64,000 nt of DNA from Kibdelosporangium aridum (lineage in GTDB: Bacteria; Actinomycetota; Actinomycetes; Mycobacteriales; Pseudonocardiaceae): NCBI RefSeq assembly GCF_900176515.1, contig NZ_FWXV01000006.1, forward strand, positions 372,001 through 436,000, written 5' to 3'. The position numbers and the translations under genes were made by a program. Below the pieces are notes generated by a model that was not told the origin of the DNA, made no database searches, and was given only the letters and a program-made list of their open reading frames with translations. Of this stretch, positions 18,069-27,026 are shown in pieces. Positions within the stretch are counted from its first letter, which is position 1. Each line of letters opens with the position of its first letter.

Positions 18069-19022
18069 TTACTTGCTTGGGTTGATCACCAGCTTGCCGG
18101 TGGTCCGCCTGCCGCGCAGGGCTTCGTGCGCCTGCTGGACGTCGGACATGGCGTAGTCGCCGCCGCTGATCACTTTCAGCTTGCCCGCCTTGACCTCAGC
18201 GGACAGGTCCGCGAACGCCTGGTGCAGCAGCGGCGGGTTGCGGAAGGCGTGCGCCAGCCAGAAACCGCTGACCGTGGTGGAGTGCGCCATCAGTGCGGGG
18301 AGCGTGACCTCCTTGGGCTGCTCGCGGCTGGCCATGCCGTAGAACGCGAGCCTTCCGAAGGGTGCCAACGACTTCAGGCTTTCGTCGGTGACCCGGCCGC
18401 CGGTCATTTCGAGAACGACGTCGACGCGCTTGCCGCCGTTGGCCTCGATGATCGCCTTGTCGAGTTCCGGGGTCGCGGGGTCGAGGGCGACATCCGCGCC
18501 CAGCCGCAGCGCGAGATCGCGCTTTTCCTGGGTGCTCGCGGTCGCGATGACCCGGCCAGCGCCCATGGACTTGGCGAGTTGGACGGCGAGCGACCCGACA
18601 CCGCCGGCCGCGGCATGCACCACAATGGACTCACCTGGCTGGAAGTGCGTGGTCTTCTTCAGCAGCAGCCACGCGGTCATGCCCTGCACCAGCAAGGCGA
18701 CCGCGGAGACGTCGTCGACGCCTTCGGGGACGTCGAACGCCATGTACTTGTTGACCACGGCTTTCTCAGCGTACCCGCCGTGCCCGATCATGGCCGCGAT
18801 CCGCCTGCCGTCGGCGGTCCTGCCGACCACCTCACCACCAGGGATCAGCGGCAGCTCGGGGGAGGCGAGGTAGGAGTCCTCGACCTGATGCGTGTCCGCG
18901 TAGTTCACCCCGGCCCGGTCAACGTCGATGAGCAGCTCGTTCTCGCCCGCAACCGGATCGGGTACCTCGGTGACCTTGAGCACCTCGGGTCCACCGAACT
19001 CAGTGATCCGCACAGCCCGCAC
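18069..19022 (-). CDS. Zinc-type/quinone oxidoreductase (MDR family)
   Basis: The protein has 317 residues, from GTG 19022 with AAGGAGG 8 bp upstream. VRAVRITEFGGPEVLKV is the usual start of quinone oxidoreductases of the medium-chain dehydrogenase family. The NADPH site is HAAAGGVGSLAVQLAK. The structural-zinc cysteines of true alcohol dehydrogenases are absent, which fits the zinc-free quinone reductase branch. Substrate is unknown. The promoter region carries a perfect inverted repeat, TGAGACA-N11-TGTCTCA, suggesting control by a repressor that is not adjacent. Confidence 0.88.
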   Translation of the reverse strand: MRAVRITEFGGPEVLKVTEVPDPVAGENELLIDVDRAGVNYADTHQVEDSYLASPELPLIPGGEVVGRTADGRRIAAMIGHGGYAEKAVVNKYMAFDVPEGVDDVSAVALLVQGMTAWLLLKKTTHFQPGESIVVHAAAGGVGSLAVQLAKSMGAGRVIATASTQEKRDLALRLGADVALDPATPELDKAIIEANGGKRVDVVLEMTGGRVTDESLKSLAPFGRLAFYGMASREQPKEVTLPALMAHSTTVSGFWLAHAFRNPPLLHQAFADLSAEVKAGKLKVISGGDYAMSDVQQAHEALRGRRTTGKLVINPSK

Positions 19023-19044
19023 GTCCAACGCCTCCTTGTCGTCG

Positions 19045-19069
19045 TGAGACAGACTAACACTTTGTCTCA
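19045..19069. promoter_or_regulatory. Inverted-repeat operator upstream of the oxidoreductase
   Basis: TGAGACA-N11-TGTCTCA is a perfect 7-bp inverted repeat, starting 23 bp upstream of the oxidoreductase start codon. Its size and position suit a MarR/HxlR or TetR-type repressor. Confidence 0.5.
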
Positions 19070-19176
19070 TTCAAGGGACAATACTGCCAGTTTGTTCCCA
19101 CTGTGCCTGGCATCACCCGGGGGATGACCGGCGTGCATAGCTTGAATCTGGTCCAGGTGTCCGCCAGGGTGGGCGC

Positions 19177-19482
19177 GTGAAGTCGATCAAAGTGATGGCC
19201 GGCTACGAGTGCAGTCCGCTGTGGCTGACCGGCGGCGGCCACCTGTCGGCCTATGAGCTGCCCATTTCGGACACTCTCGCGGCCGAGCTGTGGGAGTGGG
19301 CGGGCATCTACGACGAGGCCATCGACCGCGAAGATCCACCGCGGTCCGGCTTCGAGACCACCGAAGCCGAGCGTCAGTTCTTCGTGCGAGGCGAGGAGCT
19401 GGCCAAGCGGCTGGCGGCCGAACTCGGCGACGGCTACTCCGTGAGTTACTGCGACAACGGCACGGTTCGCCCTATCTCGTGA
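19177..19482 (+). CDS. Small acidic conserved hypothetical protein
   Basis: The protein has 101 residues and is rich in E and D. It contains SPLWLTGGGHLSAYELPIS and LWEWAGIYDEAIDREDPPRSGF. The composition and even codon use look genuinely coding. I recognise no domain, although similar small proteins occur in actinomycetes. It diverges from the oxidoreductase and ends about 60 bp before the GH15 protein. Confidence 0.65.
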   Translation: MKSIKVMAGYECSPLWLTGGGHLSAYELPISDTLAAELWEWAGIYDEAIDREDPPRSGFETTEAERQFFVRGEELAKRLAAELGDGYSVSYCDNGTVRPIS

Positions 19483-19543
19483 ACCTTTGGCGTCACCCGA
19501 TTGGCCAATGTCGCTGGGTCACTGGGGGTGGTGTGATCCGGAC

Positions 19544-22500
19544 ATGCGACGGTACGTCTTGGTGCTGGTTCTGCTACTGAGCGTGATGTTCGTGAGTCCG
19601 GTGGCTCAGGCCCAGGTGGACCCAGGGGCGTTGTCCCACTTCGGGTTGGCGCGCAAGGACTGCGTTGGCACGGCCCGCAACACCACCAGCAAGGTGTGGT
19701 TCACGGTCGCGGACGGCGTGCTCTCCGACGTGTACGCGCCGACCATCGACAACACCAACGTGGAGACGCTGCAGTTCATCGTCACCGACGGGCGGACCTT
19801 CACTGACCTGCAGAGCCGCGACATGACGTACACCGTCAGCGCGGACAGGACCGGGATGGCCTGCCAGGTCCAGTCCAAGGCGAGGAACTACCAGCTCACG
19901 ACCGACTTCATCACCGACCCCGCTCGTAACTCTGTGCTCATCAAAGCGCGGCTGCAGGGCCCGCGGGATTTGAAGCTCTATGTGCGTTACGACGCGAGCA
20001 TCAACGGCAACGGCGGTGGTGGGCCGCTGAATGGTGGAGCGGACAGCGCCTCAGCGGACCAGCGCGCGTTGGTCAGCAGCGATCCGAATACCGTGACGAA
20101 CGCACCGAACCGTGACTACGGCGTCCCGTTGCATGGCGCCCTGGCGGCGAACAAGCCCTTCAAGGCCGTGAACAGCGGGTACGTGGGCACTGAGACGGAT
20201 GGGCTTGTCCAGCTGGACAAGAGCCGGGGGATCAAGCCGAACGCCAGGGCAGCCAACGGAAACGTGGTTCAGACAGCCCAGATCGACGGGCACGAAAGCA
20301 CTCTCGCGCTCAGCTTCGCGCAAAGCGCCAACCACGCCATACAAACCGCCGCCGAGAGCCTGTCCACGCCGTGGCACAGGACCTACGACCGCTACATCCA
20401 AGGTTGGCGGGACTACAACAGGAAACTCAATCACACTGACGACTGGGTTTCGGTCAACGTCCTGAAAGCCAGTGAGGACAAGACATTTCCTGGCGCGATC
20501 GTCGCTTCCCTCGGCAGCCCATGGGGGCATGCTGTCAGCGCGGGCGATCTGCCGGACGGCAAACCGGTGTATTTCGGTTCGTATCGCGAGATCTTCGCGC
20601 GTGACCTCTACGAGAGCTTCACCGGTCTGATGGCCGCTGGTGACCGCGAGACTGCGCGCGCGACGGTGACCTGGTTGTTCAACCGGCAGCAGCAGCCGGA
20701 TGGGCGGTTCCCGCGCAACTCCATGGTCAACGGCAAGAAGGCGCCGGACTCGGGTGGGGATCAGCTCGACGAGACCGCGTATCCGATCCTGATGGCGCTT
20801 CAGGCCGGGTTCGACCGGGATCGCCGGCTGTATCCCAACATCCGCAAGGCCGCCGACTTCGTTGTCGCGCACGGTCCTTCGTTCGGGTCGGAGCGCTGGG
20901 AGGAGCAAAGCGGGTATTCGCCGTCGACCATCGCGGCCGAGATCGCCGGACTCGTCGCCGCCGGGGTGATCGCCAGCCGCAACGGCGACCAGCAGCGGGC
21001 GAGGGTCTACTTCGCGACCGCGGACCACTTCCAGCGCAGCGTCAAGGGCTGGACCGTGGTCGGCGGGCACTTCATCCGGCTGTCCAAGACCGGCGACCCG
21101 AACGCCCCGGTCGAGTACAACCTGGGCAACGGCTCGATCACCGTCGACCAACGGTCTGTTGTGGACGCCGGGTTCCTCGAACTGCCAAGGCTGGGCATTC
21201 TGCCCGCGGACGATCCTGAGGTTGTGAGATCGCTGGACCGCGTGGACCAGACGATCAAACGAGAAACGCCGAACGGGCCCGGCTGGTACCGCTACGGAAC
21301 CTCGAATCCAGGTAGTGAAGACGGCTACGGCGACTGCTACGAGCCGGACGCCACCAGCTGTGCGCCGACTGGAAAGCCTTGGCCCACCGGGAATGTCGGC
21401 AGTGGACACCTGTGGCCGGTGCTCGCGGGCGAACGCGCCGAGCACTTGCTGCAGACCGGCGACAGGCGTGGCGCGCGCAAACTGCTCGAAGCCATGCGGG
21501 CGCAGGCTTCCGGCGTCGGCATGATTCCCGAGCAGATCTGGGAGAACCCGCCGGTGCCGAAGTCGCCTTACGGCAGCGATCCGGCCACCGCGAGCATCGG
21601 GTTCACACCTGGCCAGTCGGTGGGCTCGGCATCCCCGCTGACCTGGGCGCAAGCCCAAGCCGTCCGATTGACGCAGAGTATTTCGGCAGGACGTCTAGTC
21701 GAACAACCTGCCGAAGTCCGCGCGCGATACATCGAGCACGGAGCGCCGAGAAATATCCCGATCTCATTGCAGGCACCTGATTTGGTCTCCACGCCGACGG
21801 TTACCGTGACAGGAACGGCGCCTGCCGGGACAAGGATCGACGTCTCAGCCACCGCGACGGACGCCGGCGGAGCGACCACGGTCGTAACCACTCGGTCGAA
21901 CGGCACTTTCACCGCTGAATTGCCTGCTCAGCTGGGCACCAATGTGATCACCGCCGCGGCGAGCGAAGGCCGCGACACGGGTTATGCGCAACGCAATGTC
22001 GGCTCCGACTTCGTGTCCGGGACGGTGTTGCTGAACGTCACCGACCCGGACAACGACGACAACGGCCCTGGGACGTACGCCTATCCGGCCGCGGGTGATT
22101 TCCATCCTGGTGCCTTCGACATCCAGCAGTTCCAGGTGATCGACAGTGGTGAGCGGGTCATCCTGCGGACGAAGCTGCGCAACCTGACTCCGACGTTCGG
22201 TTCGCCGCTCGGCGCGCAACTGCTGACGATCTACGCCCGCGATCCGGCAGTCCCGGCGACTTCGACGAAGGCGCCTTACCCGACGCGTAACTACGAAGTC
22301 GATCCGTGGAACCGGATGATCGAGGTTCAAGGCTTCGCCGAGCCCGTGTTCGTGGACGCGAACGGTGTCCCGTTGGGTGACGCGTCCGTGCAAGCCAGTG
22401 AAACCGCCAGATTCATCACGATCAGCGTGGCGAAGTCGGCGCTCGGCAATCCGACGTCCTATGCGGTGGTGCTGACCGGGCAGGAAGGTGACAGTCCGGA

Positions 22501-22696
22501 CCGGGCACGCAGGTTCACCGCGACGCCCGAGCAGTACACCTTCGGCGTGTGCGCGCCGGGTGGAACGAGCCCGATCTGTGCTGTGGCGCCGACATCCGTG
22601 CCCAAGGCAGTTGACGTGATCACCCCACCCGGCGCCGATCAGGCCGTTGTGCTGGACCCGACGCGTGGGCCAGTCGTGGTCAAAGCGGTGTCGTAG
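19544..22696 (+). CDS. Secreted GH15 glucodextranase/glucoamylase-like enzyme
   Basis: The protein has 1050 residues from ATG 19544 (an upstream in-frame start at 19487 would bury the signal peptide). The signal peptide is RRYVLVLVLLLSVMFVSPVAQAQ. The N-terminal domain (about 25-270: VWFTVADGVLSDVYAPTIDNTN) is the glucodextranase N domain. The GH15 (alpha/alpha)6 barrel (about 280-690) includes GDLPDGKPVYFGSYREIFARDLYES, EEQSGYSPSTIAAEIAGLVAAG and GHLWPVLAGERAEHLL. The candidate acid/base is the Glu in RWEEQSGY and the second is the Glu in LAGERAEH. A small Ig-like stretch and a glucodextranase C-terminal-type domain (DPDNDDNGPGTYAYP) follow. It removes glucose from the ends of alpha-glucans outside the cell. 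Confidence 0.88.
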   Translation: MRRYVLVLVLLLSVMFVSPVAQAQVDPGALSHFGLARKDCVGTARNTTSKVWFTVADGVLSDVYAPTIDNTNVETLQFIVTDGRTFTDLQSRDMTYTVSADRTGMACQVQSKARNYQLTTDFITDPARNSVLIKARLQGPRDLKLYVRYDASINGNGGGGPLNGGADSASADQRALVSSDPNTVTNAPNRDYGVPLHGALAANKPFKAVNSGYVGTETDGLVQLDKSRGIKPNARAANGNVVQTAQIDGHESTLALSFAQSANHAIQTAAESLSTPWHRTYDRYIQGWRDYNRKLNHTDDWVSVNVLKASEDKTFPGAIVASLGSPWGHAVSAGDLPDGKPVYFGSYREIFARDLYESFTGLMAAGDRETARATVTWLFNRQQQPDGRFPRNSMVNGKKAPDSGGDQLDETAYPILMALQAGFDRDRRLYPNIRKAADFVVAHGPSFGSERWEEQSGYSPSTIAAEIAGLVAAGVIASRNGDQQRARVYFATADHFQRSVKGWTVVGGHFIRLSKTGDPNAPVEYNLGNGSITVDQRSVVDAGFLELPRLGILPADDPEVVRSLDRVDQTIKRETPNGPGWYRYGTSNPGSEDGYGDCYEPDATSCAPTGKPWPTGNVGSGHLWPVLAGERAEHLLQTGDRRGARKLLEAMRAQASGVGMIPEQIWENPPVPKSPYGSDPATASIGFTPGQSVGSASPLTWAQAQAVRLTQSISAGRLVEQPAEVRARYIEHGAPRNIPISLQAPDLVSTPTVTVTGTAPAGTRIDVSATATDAGGATTVVTTRSNGTFTAELPAQLGTNVITAAASEGRDTGYAQRNVGSDFVSGTVLLNVTDPDNDDNGPGTYAYPAAGDFHPGAFDIQQFQVIDSGERVILRTKLRNLTPTFGSPLGAQLLTIYARDPAVPATSTKAPYPTRNYEVDPWNRMIEVQGFAEPVFVDANGVPLGDASVQASETARFITISVAKSALGNPTSYAVVLTGQEGDSPDRARRFTATPEQYTFGVCAPGGTSPICAVAPTSVPKAVDVITPPGADQAVVLDPTRGPVVVKAVS

Positions 22697-22778
22697 TGGT
22701 CCAGACCTTGACACCGAGTAGGTGAGAACCTCACATTGGGTGAGTCGCCGCCGCGCCCTGCCAGGAGGGGACTGCACC

Positions 22779-24338
22779 ATGCGCAAATCCCGATTGTTCG
22801 GCAGCATTCTCACCGCGCTCGCGTTGGTGGCGTCCACGACACTGGCCGCGAGCCAGGCGCAGGCCGCGGTCGCCCCGATCGACAGCGTCGTTCCTGTCCC
22901 GGTTTCAGTGCAGTCCGTGCCCAACGTGACCTACAACCTCACGTCCGGTACGCAGATCCGGGCGGCAGCGGGCGCGACCGACGTCGCGAACCTGCTCGCC
23001 ACCACGCTCCGGCGGTCGACAGGGTTCGCGTTGCCGGTGTCGCAAGGGACCGGTGACGGCATCTCGTTGCAGTTGTCCGGCGCCGACCCCCAGGTCGGTC
23101 AGCAGGGATATCAGCTCGATGTCGCCGCTTCCGGCGTGACGATCAAGGCATCGTCGGCGGCAGGCCTGTTCGCCGGAACGCAGACACTGCGTCAACTGCT
23201 TCCGGCGAAGATCGAGGCATCCAGCGTCCAAACCGGACCGTGGCCGGTACCGGGTGCCCGCATCCTCGACTATCCGCGGTTCGCCCATCGCAGCGCGATG
23301 CTCGATGTGGCACGGCACTTCTTCACACCGGACGTGGTGAAGCGATACATCGACGAGATCGCCCTTTACAAGATCAACTACCTCCACCTGCACATGTCCG
23401 ACGACCAGGGCTGGCGGATCATGATCGACAGCTGGCCGCGCCTGGCGACGTACGGCGGCAGCACCCAGGTCGGTGGCGGTCCCGGCGGCTACTACACGAA
23501 GGCGCAGTACAGCGACATCGTCGCGTACGCCGCCGCACGGCACATCACGGTGATCCCCGAGATCGACATGCCGGGCCACACGAACGCCGCACTGGCCTCG
23601 TACGCCGAGCTGAACTGCAACAACACTGCCCCACCGCTGTACACCGGCACGAACGTCGGCTTCAGCTCGCTGTGTGTGCCGAAGGACGTGACGTACCGCT
23701 TCGTCGATGACGTCATCCGCGAACTCGCCGCTGTGACACCCGGCCCGTACATCCACATCGGCGGCGACGAGGCACAGTCCACATCAGACGCCGACTACCG
23801 GACCTTCATGAACCGAGTGCTGCCGATCGTGGCCAAGTACGGCAAGCAAACGATGGGTTGGCACGAGATCGCCAAGGTCAACCCACCGACCGGCGTGGTC
23901 CCGCAATACTGGGGCACGACCACATCGAACACTTCGGTGCGCGACGCGGCGGCGCGCGGCAACAAGATCCTGATGTCCCCGGCGAACAAGGCCTATTTGG
24001 ACATGAAGTACAACTCCAGCACACGGCTTGGGCTGACGTGGGCCGGATACATCGAGGTCCGGACGGCCTATGACTGGAATCCCGGTGCTCATTTGAGCGG
24101 GGTCGGGGAGTCGGCGGTGCGGGGCGTTGAGGCTCCACTGTGGTCGGAGACCATCGTGACCCGCCAGGACATCGAGTACATGGCGTTTCCCCGGCTGCCT
24201 GCGATCGCCGAGGTCGGCTGGTCGCCGTGGTCCAAGCACAACTGGGACCAGTTCCGGCAGCGCCTTGGGGCACAGGGGCCTCGCTGGACCGTGATGGGCA
24301 TGAACTATTACCGGTCTACGCAGGTTCCTTGGGCTTGA
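22779..24338 (+). CDS. Secreted beta-N-acetylhexosaminidase, GH20
   Basis: The protein has 519 residues, from ATG 22779 with AGGAGGGG 8 bp upstream. The signal peptide spans about 1-30 (SILTALALVASTTLAASQAQA). The GH20b N-domain reaches about 150. The catalytic barrel contains RSAMLDVARHFF, YLHLHMSDDQGWRI, VIPEIDMPGHTNAAL and HIGGDEAQS, whose D-E pair is the catalytic pair; the GH20 mechanism uses the substrate acetamido group. W residues in PQYWGTTT and GVEAPLWSE line the GlcNAc site. It probably releases GlcNAc from chitin oligomers or cell-wall and glycoprotein glycans. It lies 82 bp downstream of the GH15 gene on the same strand. Confidence 0.93.
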   Translation: MRKSRLFGSILTALALVASTTLAASQAQAAVAPIDSVVPVPVSVQSVPNVTYNLTSGTQIRAAAGATDVANLLATTLRRSTGFALPVSQGTGDGISLQLSGADPQVGQQGYQLDVAASGVTIKASSAAGLFAGTQTLRQLLPAKIEASSVQTGPWPVPGARILDYPRFAHRSAMLDVARHFFTPDVVKRYIDEIALYKINYLHLHMSDDQGWRIMIDSWPRLATYGGSTQVGGGPGGYYTKAQYSDIVAYAAARHITVIPEIDMPGHTNAALASYAELNCNNTAPPLYTGTNVGFSSLCVPKDVTYRFVDDVIRELAAVTPGPYIHIGGDEAQSTSDADYRTFMNRVLPIVAKYGKQTMGWHEIAKVNPPTGVVPQYWGTTTSNTSVRDAAARGNKILMSPANKAYLDMKYNSSTRLGLTWAGYIEVRTAYDWNPGAHLSGVGESAVRGVEAPLWSETIVTRQDIEYMAFPRLPAIAEVGWSPWSKHNWDQFRQRLGAQGPRWTVMGMNYYRSTQVPWA

Positions 24339-24826
24339 CGCGGGATCCGGTCGGGTTCTGGGCGGAGTTCGTGTCCTTTTAGCCTGCATTCCCCCGGGTG
24401 CGGCCGATGTCGGTGTGTTCGGTCAGGATGATGACCATCATGGCGAGGCGCCATGAGTGTTCGGCGTCTCGCGGCGTTGGGCGGCGGCCAGTGGGGGTTG
24501 CCGCAGGATGGTTGCGTGGGCGCGTGTATTCCCTCGAAGCGTGCCTCTGTGCTGCCCCACCGGACCAAATCCCCGATCCCGTGAAGCGGTGCGGCTTGTG
24601 GACAACTGGACCACGACAGCCCAGAACTGTCAGACCCCCATGGTTGACTGAAATCGGGGGATCCCCCAGGCGGGGGCTGGGCTTGGAGGTGCGGCCGCAG
24701 AGTATCTCAGGGGTCTGACAAGGCTTGCGGCGTTGTGCTGATGGGGGATGAACATGTCGTTCGAAAGGAGGACTCGGTGTTCACTCGCCGCCGGTAGCGT
24801 GCGGGGCCAGCGTCAAAGGGGGAGCG
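24339..24826. other. Long non-coding gap containing an inverted-repeat element
   Basis: This 488-bp gap has no convincing reading frame. It holds the 93-bp inverted-repeat element at 24628-24720 and, inside that, the palindrome GGGGGATCCCCC. Short minus-strand stretches look vaguely protein-like but are interrupted; a decayed gene is possible and unproven. Confidence 0.55.
24628..24720. repeat. 93-bp element bounded by 11-bp inverted repeats
   Basis: TGTCAGACCCC (24628-24638) is repeated exactly inverted as GGGGTCTGACA (24710-24720). The interior holds a 12-bp palindrome (GGGGGATCCCCC) and a GC-rich stem-forming segment. This is the form of a small non-autonomous mobile or REP-like element. 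No flanking target duplication is evident. Confidence 0.5.
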
Positions 24827-25531
24827 TTGAGCGTTGGACTCGTACTGTCGCTTGGTGGTTTGGCACTGATCGACTCGACCAGTATCGGGACCCTGTTCAT
24901 CCCGATCTGGCTGTTGCTCGCGCCCGGCCGGGTGAAGGTCGGCCGGATTCTGTTGTACCTCGGCACCATCGCGGTCTTCTACTTCGGCGTTGGCCTGCTC
25001 ATCTCGCTCGGCGCGGGCGCGGCGATCACTGCTTTCGGTGAGGCGATGAAGACCAAGGCCGTGTTGTGGGGCCAGCTGGTTCTTGGGGTCGGGTTGTTCG
25101 TCCTGAGCTTCCGGTTCGACCCCAAGAGGCGGAAGGGGAACGGCGGTGCCATTCAGCGTTGGCGTGAGCGGGCGATGTCGGAGCAGACGTCGGTGCGCTG
25201 GTTGATGGCGCTGGCGTTGCTCGCTGGGCTGACGGAGGTCGCCACGATGCTGCCTTACCTCGGTGCGATTGGCCTGATGACGACGTCGGGACTCAGTGCG
25301 TTGGCCATCCTCACGCTGCTCGCGGGGTACTGCGTTGTCATGATCGTTCCGGCTGGGGTGTTGCTCGCGGCGCGCATGACGGCGCGGAGCATGGTCGAAC
25401 CGGTGTTGCAGCGGCTCAACAACTGGATCATGCGCAACGGGGCCAGTGCGACGGGCTGGCTTCTCGCCATCGCGGGGTTCCTCGTTGCCCGTGACGCCGC
25501 CGTCAGGCTGTTCTGGCCCCACCTGATGTAG
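24827..25531 (+). CDS. GAP/Sap (sulfolipid-addressing-like) family membrane protein
   Basis: The protein has 234 residues and about six membrane helices. Its start is TTG 24827 with AAGGGGGA upstream. VGLVLSLGGLALIDSTSIGTLFIPIWLLLAPGR is the typical N-terminal block of the GAP family, and LPYLGAIGLMTTSGLS and AGYCVVMIVPAGVLLAAR are the second half of the repeat. In mycobacteria related proteins help move glycolipids across the membrane. The substrate here is unknown. Confidence 0.85.
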   Translation: MSVGLVLSLGGLALIDSTSIGTLFIPIWLLLAPGRVKVGRILLYLGTIAVFYFGVGLLISLGAGAAITAFGEAMKTKAVLWGQLVLGVGLFVLSFRFDPKRRKGNGGAIQRWRERAMSEQTSVRWLMALALLAGLTEVATMLPYLGAIGLMTTSGLSALAILTLLAGYCVVMIVPAGVLLAARMTARSMVEPVLQRLNNWIMRNGASATGWLLAIAGFLVARDAAVRLFWPHLM

Positions 25532-25544
25532 CTACTCTCCCGCT

Positions 25545-26945
25545 GTGGCTGATCTCGCTTACCTCTCGGCGACCGATGCGATCGCACTGTTCCGCAGCGG
25601 GGAGCTGGCACCGGTCGAGCTGATGACGGCGGTGGTCGAGCGGGCTCAGCTGGCCGAGCCCGCGATCAACGCCTTCACCGACCGGTACTTCGAAGACGCG
25701 CTGGACCAGGCGCGGGAGGCCGGGGACCGGTACGCCAGGGGCGAGCAGCGGCCCTTGGAAGGCGTGCCGGTCGCCATCAAGGAGGAGCAGCCGATCGCCG
25801 GCCTGCCGTGGCGGGAAGGCTCGAACCTGCTCCGCGACAACGTGGCCACGCAGACGCACCCGATCGTGGAGCGGATCATGGCGGCCGGTGGGATCGTGCA
25901 CGCTCGCACGACCACGCCCGAGTTCTGCTGCGCGGGCTTCACGCACAGCGACCTGTGGGGCGTGACCAGGACGCCGTGGAACCTGGAGTACTCGTCGGGC
26001 GGGTCGTCCGGTGGTTCGGGGGCCGCCCTCGCCGCGGGCTCCGCGACGCTCGCGACCGGTTCGGACGTCGGCGGCTCCATCCGGATTCCGGCGTCGTTCA
26101 ACGGCGTCGTCGGCTTCAAACCGCCGTACGGCCGGGTGCCGAGCATGCCACCGGCCAACTTGGACTCGTATTGCCACGACGGTCCGATGGCCAGGACGGT
26201 CCCGGACTGTGCGCTGTTGCAGAACGTGATCGCCGGCGCCCATCCGCTCGACCCCGTGTCGCTGCCCGCGCCTGCCGAGCTCGCGATCGGCGAGGCAGAC
26301 GGCCGCAGAGTCGCGTTGTGCATGAACCTCGGCGACTACCCGGTCGAGCCCGATGTCGCCGCCGCGACCCTGCGGGCAGCCGAAGCGCTCAAACAGGCAG
26401 GCGTGCACGTCGAGGAAATCGAGCTGCCGTGGACACGGGCCGAGATCATGGCGGCCGCGTGGGCCCACTACGGCGCCATCTTCGCCCCGATGATCGAGGC
26501 CGCCGCCGAGGGACGTCCGGTTCTGCGGTACACCAACGACTTCCTCACAAGAGCGAACGAGGCGGGGACGTTCTTCGACGCCATGCTGATCGAAGCCAAG
26601 ATCCAGGACGACCTCGGTGAGGTCTTCCAGCGCGCGGACGCCCTGCTCTGCCCCACATCCGGCATACCGGCTCTGCTGGCCGGTGAGGACTATGTGGACA
26701 CTCCGCTGATCGTCAACGGCGTCCGGCTGGAGCACAACCTCGAGGCGCCGCTGACGATCCCGTTCAACATCGCCAGCCGGTGCCCGGTGCTGAGCGTGCC
26801 GTCGGGCCTGGCGGGAAATCGAGTGCCCACCGGCGTCCAGGTGGTCGGCCGTCCTTATGACGACCAAACGGTCTTCACACTTGGCAACATCATCGCCTCG
26901 GCCAACCCCTGGTACTGCACGAAGTCGTGGTCGCCGCCGATTTGA
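25545..26945 (+). CDS. Amidase-signature family amidase
   Basis: The protein has 466 residues from GTG 25545. The Ser-cisSer-Lys triad is intact: K79 in VPVAIKEE, S154 in SGGSSGGSGAALAAG, and nucleophile S178 in GSDVGGSIRIPASF; the 75- and 24-residue spacings are those of the family. It hydrolyses a carbon-nitrogen amide bond of an unidentified substrate. It is not GatA, since gatC and gatB are absent and the C-terminal part differs. It starts 13 bp after the GAP-family gene and may share its transcript. Confidence 0.92.
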   Translation: MADLAYLSATDAIALFRSGELAPVELMTAVVERAQLAEPAINAFTDRYFEDALDQAREAGDRYARGEQRPLEGVPVAIKEEQPIAGLPWREGSNLLRDNVATQTHPIVERIMAAGGIVHARTTTPEFCCAGFTHSDLWGVTRTPWNLEYSSGGSSGGSGAALAAGSATLATGSDVGGSIRIPASFNGVVGFKPPYGRVPSMPPANLDSYCHDGPMARTVPDCALLQNVIAGAHPLDPVSLPAPAELAIGEADGRRVALCMNLGDYPVEPDVAAATLRAAEALKQAGVHVEEIELPWTRAEIMAAAWAHYGAIFAPMIEAAAEGRPVLRYTNDFLTRANEAGTFFDAMLIEAKIQDDLGEVFQRADALLCPTSGIPALLAGEDYVDTPLIVNGVRLEHNLEAPLTIPFNIASRCPVLSVPSGLAGNRVPTGVQVVGRPYDDQTVFTLGNIIASANPWYCTKSWSPPI

Positions 26946-27026
26946 CGCCCCATTGGGCAGTTCCCCTTACCCATCCGCCACGACGCCGTTACGCTGCGAA
27001 AGAAGGCGGGCTTGGAGGGGGAGCCG

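Noticed and set aside
20051-21658. 535-codon minus-strand frame opposite the GH15 gene
   Set aside because: It is a GC-rich antisense shadow: the plus-strand reading is a full glycosidase and the minus-strand protein is low-complexity.
24339-24627. Possible decayed gene in the gap after GH20
   Set aside because: Several short protein-like stretches on the minus strand are broken by stops and match no family I can name.
25503-26867. 454-codon minus-strand frame opposite the amidase
   Set aside because: Shadow of an intact amidase; the translation is Arg/Gly/Asp repeats.
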